From NCBI RefSeq assembly GCF_000807855.2, contig NZ_JRYR02000001.1, forward strand, positions 4,711,791 to 4,775,790: DNA of 64,000 bases, given 5' to 3'. Position numbers and translations under genes: made by a program. Under the pieces are notes generated by a model. That model did not search any database. It was not told the origin of the DNA and worked only from the letters and a program-made list of their open reading frames with translations. The stretch's first letter is position 1. Every line of letters begins with the position of its first letter. The DNA is from Flammeovirga pacifica (lineage in GTDB: Bacteria > Bacteroidota > Bacteroidia > Cytophagales > Flammeovirgaceae). Shown here in pieces: positions 62,112-64,000 of the stretch.

Positions 62112-62299
62112 TCTAATAACAAGTGTTTTTTTAGTTTATACGGTAAAAGTACAAAATGTTATGAGAATGTTTATTATAATTAAGTTAATATCTTATTATT
62201 ATTTATCTATTCTAAGTGTTTGATTTATAGGTGGATGTAGTTTAATAATAAGGCTTTTGAATTTGGTTTTTATTTTGACCTATAGATAATATTTTTGAA

Positions 62300-62776
62300 T
62301 TGGAGTTAATTACTAAATATATATCCCTTTTACTTACAAGTGCCATAAAATTTTTATTTGGTCCAATTGTAGGATTTAGTGCTGGCTTAAGTATAGTTGA
62401 AACAATAATACTTACTGTATTTGGTATGATGTTGACTGTTGTGTCATTGACTTATGCCGGAACAGAAGCAAGGAAAAAAATTATGCTATGGCTTAATAAG
62501 GGAAAGGATAAAAAGCTTTTTACAAAACGTAACCGTCTTATTGTCAATATTTGGCAAAAGTATGGGATGATGGGAGTTGCTTTTTTTACTCCTTGTTTAT
62601 TTGGACCACCCATAGGAATGTTGATAGCATTATCTTTTGGAGCTAAGAAAAGGAAAATTATTACTTATATGTTTATGAGTGCCGTATTTTGGGCAATTGT
62701 CATGAACGTAGCAATATATTATTTTGGTGATTACCTTAGTTTTATCTTAGAAACTGAAACACCATCAAATAACTAG
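62300..62776 (+). CDS. Small integral membrane protein
   Basis: 158 aa starting at TTG (62300); no in-frame ATG nearby. Three to four hydrophobic segments: about 7-30, 34-54, 90-112 and 121-146, with a basic loop (EARKKIMLWLNKGKDKKLFTKR, split by helices). LFGPxxGFxAG and LFGPPIGMLIAL look like a duplicated motif, as in small transporter folds; resemblance to the small multidrug-export group (COG2426) is weak. The methyltransferase gene follows 10 nt later. Confidence 0.7.
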   Translation: MELITKYISLLLTSAIKFLFGPIVGFSAGLSIVETIILTVFGMMLTVVSLTYAGTEARKKIMLWLNKGKDKKLFTKRNRLIVNIWQKYGMMGVAFFTPCLFGPPIGMLIALSFGAKKRKIITYMFMSAVFWAIVMNVAIYYFGDYLSFILETETPSNN

Positions 62777-62786
62777 AGAACAAACA

Positions 62787-63590
62787 ATGGCTTTTGATTT
62801 TCATAAAGACAAAGAAGTTTATTTTAATATACAAACGGATAACGCAAATAAATACGTCTTACCTTTTATTGAGCAATCCTTACCTATTACCTCTTCCTTA
62901 AGAGTATTGGAAGTAGGTTGTGGAGAAGGGGGTGTTCTCAAAGCATTTCTCGAAAAAGGATGTTTTGGCGTAGGTGTTGAATTAAGCCTACCTAGAGTGG
63001 AATTGGCAAATGTGTTTCTAAAAGAATACATAGACCAAGGAAAAGCACAGATTATAGGAAAGAATGTTTATGATATAGATGTAGACAAAGATTTTGAAGA
63101 CAAGTTTGATTTAATTGTATTGAAGGATGTTATCGAACATATTCCTGATCAAGAGAAAATCATTCAATACTTCCGTTCTTTTTTAAAGGAGCACGGTAAA
63201 ATATTCTTCGGTTTTCCTCCTTGGCAAATGCCTTTTGGAGGACATCAGCAAATAGTAGAAAGTAAGTTGCTATCTAAACTTCCATATTACCATTTACTCC
63301 CTTCGCCTATATATAAATTCATATTGGATAGGGGAAATGTAAGCAAAGGTCTTGTAAGGGAACTGATGGATATAAAATCTACAGGAATCTCATTAGAAAG
63401 GTTTGAAAGAATATGTAAAGAACAGAACTATAGCGTTCTGGAAAAAACACACTTTTTTATAAATCCCATCTATGAATATAAATTTGGGTTAAAGCCTAAA
63501 AAGAAAATCCCGATTCTAGGAGATATTCCTTGGTTAAGAAATTTCGTAACCACTTGCGGATTTTATTTAGTAGAGAAAAATAAGATTTAA
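62787..63590 (+). CDS. Class I SAM-dependent methyltransferase
   Basis: 267 aa. The SAM motif I is LEVGCGEGG, acidic residue at the end of strand 2 (GVGVELS), and LIVLKDVIEHIPD is motif IV/V of the Methyltransf_11/23 type. The FPPWQMPFGGHQ loop and YYHLLPSPIYKF segment after the core are family-specific and may bind the substrate, which is unknown. Likely co-transcribed with the membrane protein just upstream. Confidence 0.88.
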   Translation: MAFDFHKDKEVYFNIQTDNANKYVLPFIEQSLPITSSLRVLEVGCGEGGVLKAFLEKGCFGVGVELSLPRVELANVFLKEYIDQGKAQIIGKNVYDIDVDKDFEDKFDLIVLKDVIEHIPDQEKIIQYFRSFLKEHGKIFFGFPPWQMPFGGHQQIVESKLLSKLPYYHLLPSPIYKFILDRGNVSKGLVRELMDIKSTGISLERFERICKEQNYSVLEKTHFFINPIYEYKFGLKPKKKIPILGDIPWLRNFVTTCGFYLVEKNKI

Positions 63591-63619
63591 TTATAAAAGA
63601 TTAAATCAAAATTGATATA

Positions 63620-63660
63620 AAAAAAGAAAGACCTAGGTGGCATTTGCTACCTAGGTCTTT
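63620..63660 (-). terminator. Terminator of the last gene
   Basis: 16-bp stem (63627-63642 with 63645-63660, one G-U), T-run on the minus strand. Confidence 0.9.
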
Positions 63661-63693
63661 GATTAAATTCACTATATTTAATAACCCTGATTG

Positions 63694-64000
63694 TTATTTT
63701 GTAGGTACAAAAGCACCTGTTGAAATAGTTAAGTCCTCAGATTTGATAATTCCTTGACTTTCTCCAACATACTCAAACTGAGCATGTATTTGATAGAAAC
63801 CTTCCGTTTTCGGTATAAATTTAGTAGAGAAGTTCAATTCTTTTTGACCTTCATTAGTTGGTACTTTACCAATTAAATCAAACGATATTACTTCTCCAGT
63901 TTCTTCATGTGTAAACACTAAAACAGCATTGTTGTAATATCCATTAGGAGTATAAAGCTTAGTGTTTACGGTATTTTCTTGATCAATCACAAAGGAAAGG
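63694..64000 (-). CDS. C-terminal part of an unknown protein, cut by the window edge
   Basis: The frame is open from 64000 down to the stop at 63694, so this is only the 3' end (about 101 codons) of a longer gene. The visible residues (YNNAVLVFTHEETGEVISFDLIGKVP, KFIPKTEGFYQIHAQFEYVG) look like a beta-sandwich, perhaps bacterial Ig-like or a phage/pilus-type domain. A GTG at 63990 is not a likely true start. Confidence 0.65.
   Translation of the reverse strand, partial: LSFVIDQENTVNTKLYTPNGYYNNAVLVFTHEETGEVISFDLIGKVPTNEGQKELNFSTKFIPKTEGFYQIHAQFEYVGESQGIIKSEDLTISTGAFVPTK

Noticed and set aside
62878..62892. Second occurrence of TTACCTATTACCT inside the methyltransferase gene
   Set aside because: Only two units, in frame within a conserved gene; probably chance similarity to the array at 40068.
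1..64000. Search for tRNA, rRNA, tmRNA, insertion sequences, integrases, toxin-antitoxin or restriction genes
   Set aside because: None recognised by eye in any intergenic region or reading frame; a tRNAscan/Infernal run would be needed to exclude small RNAs.

Overview
The window reads as a chromosomal core segment from a member of the Bacteroidota, most likely a marine Cytophagales bacterium of the Flammeovirga type. The genus is an inference from overall gene style; the phylum is better supported. Evidence for the phylum: low G+C, no convincing Shine-Dalgarno sequences, several TAnnTTTG (Bacteroidota -7) promoter elements 30-60 nt before start codons, a three-subunit succinate dehydrogenase with a single b558-type cytochrome subunit, a TonB receptor with an N-terminal carboxypeptidase-like domain, a SusA-like amylase and many exported TPR/lipoprotein products. 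I see no rRNA, tRNA, CRISPR array, prophage or intact insertion sequence.

Layout. 0.1-5.3 kb: FAD dehydrogenase, pdxH, ammonium transporter, Ppx/GppA phosphatase (+). 5.3-10.4 kb (-): LysM/M23 peptidase, HtrA protease with trxB, and pdxJ translationally coupled to a degenerate DeoC-like protein. 10.7-14.2 kb (+): YqeY, CvpA, a PabA/TrpG amidotransferase and a large unknown. 14.4-17.8 kb (-): CheY-like protein, ALDH7-type dehydrogenase, RF2 without programmed frameshift. 18.0-29.4 kb (+): two SurA-type chaperones, MoxR ATPase, SUMF1-domain protein, SNF symporter, ispE, sdhCAB, TM2 protein. 29.5-33.4 kb: TonB receptor divergent from a lipoprotein phosphodiesterase, with a DtxR/MntR-like palindrome at the receptor promoter. 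33.5-38.2 kb (-): adaptor, FtsX-type permease, TolC and lipoprotein operon that lacks its ATPase. 38.5-43.9 kb: asnS, a TfoX_N protein preceded by a heptanucleotide repeat, three tandem paralogues of an unknown secreted family, and a GNAT/YheT operon. 44.2-51.9 kb: SusA-like amylase, PBP1A with an inositol-phosphatase-like gene, MdaB-like oxidoreductase, class Ic aminotransferase. 52.2-64 kb: a 1416-aa exported TPR-CHAT protein, a NrtR/AraR-like Nudix regulator with degenerate Nudix box, SanA-like protein, truncated globin, TPR protein, L,D-transpeptidase-like protein, a membrane protein, a methyltransferase and a truncated gene at the edge.

Most genes are housekeeping, grouped in short operons separated by strong hairpin terminators. 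Cell-envelope functions recur: M23 peptidase, HtrA, SurA pair, PBP1A, L,D-transpeptidase fold, SanA, tripartite efflux. No complete new defence or biosynthetic system is evident. The best leads are the triplicated secreted family, the DeoC-like pseudoenzyme coupled to pdxJ, the heptanucleotide repeat next to a start codon, the metal-type operator at the TonB receptor, and the CHAT protein.
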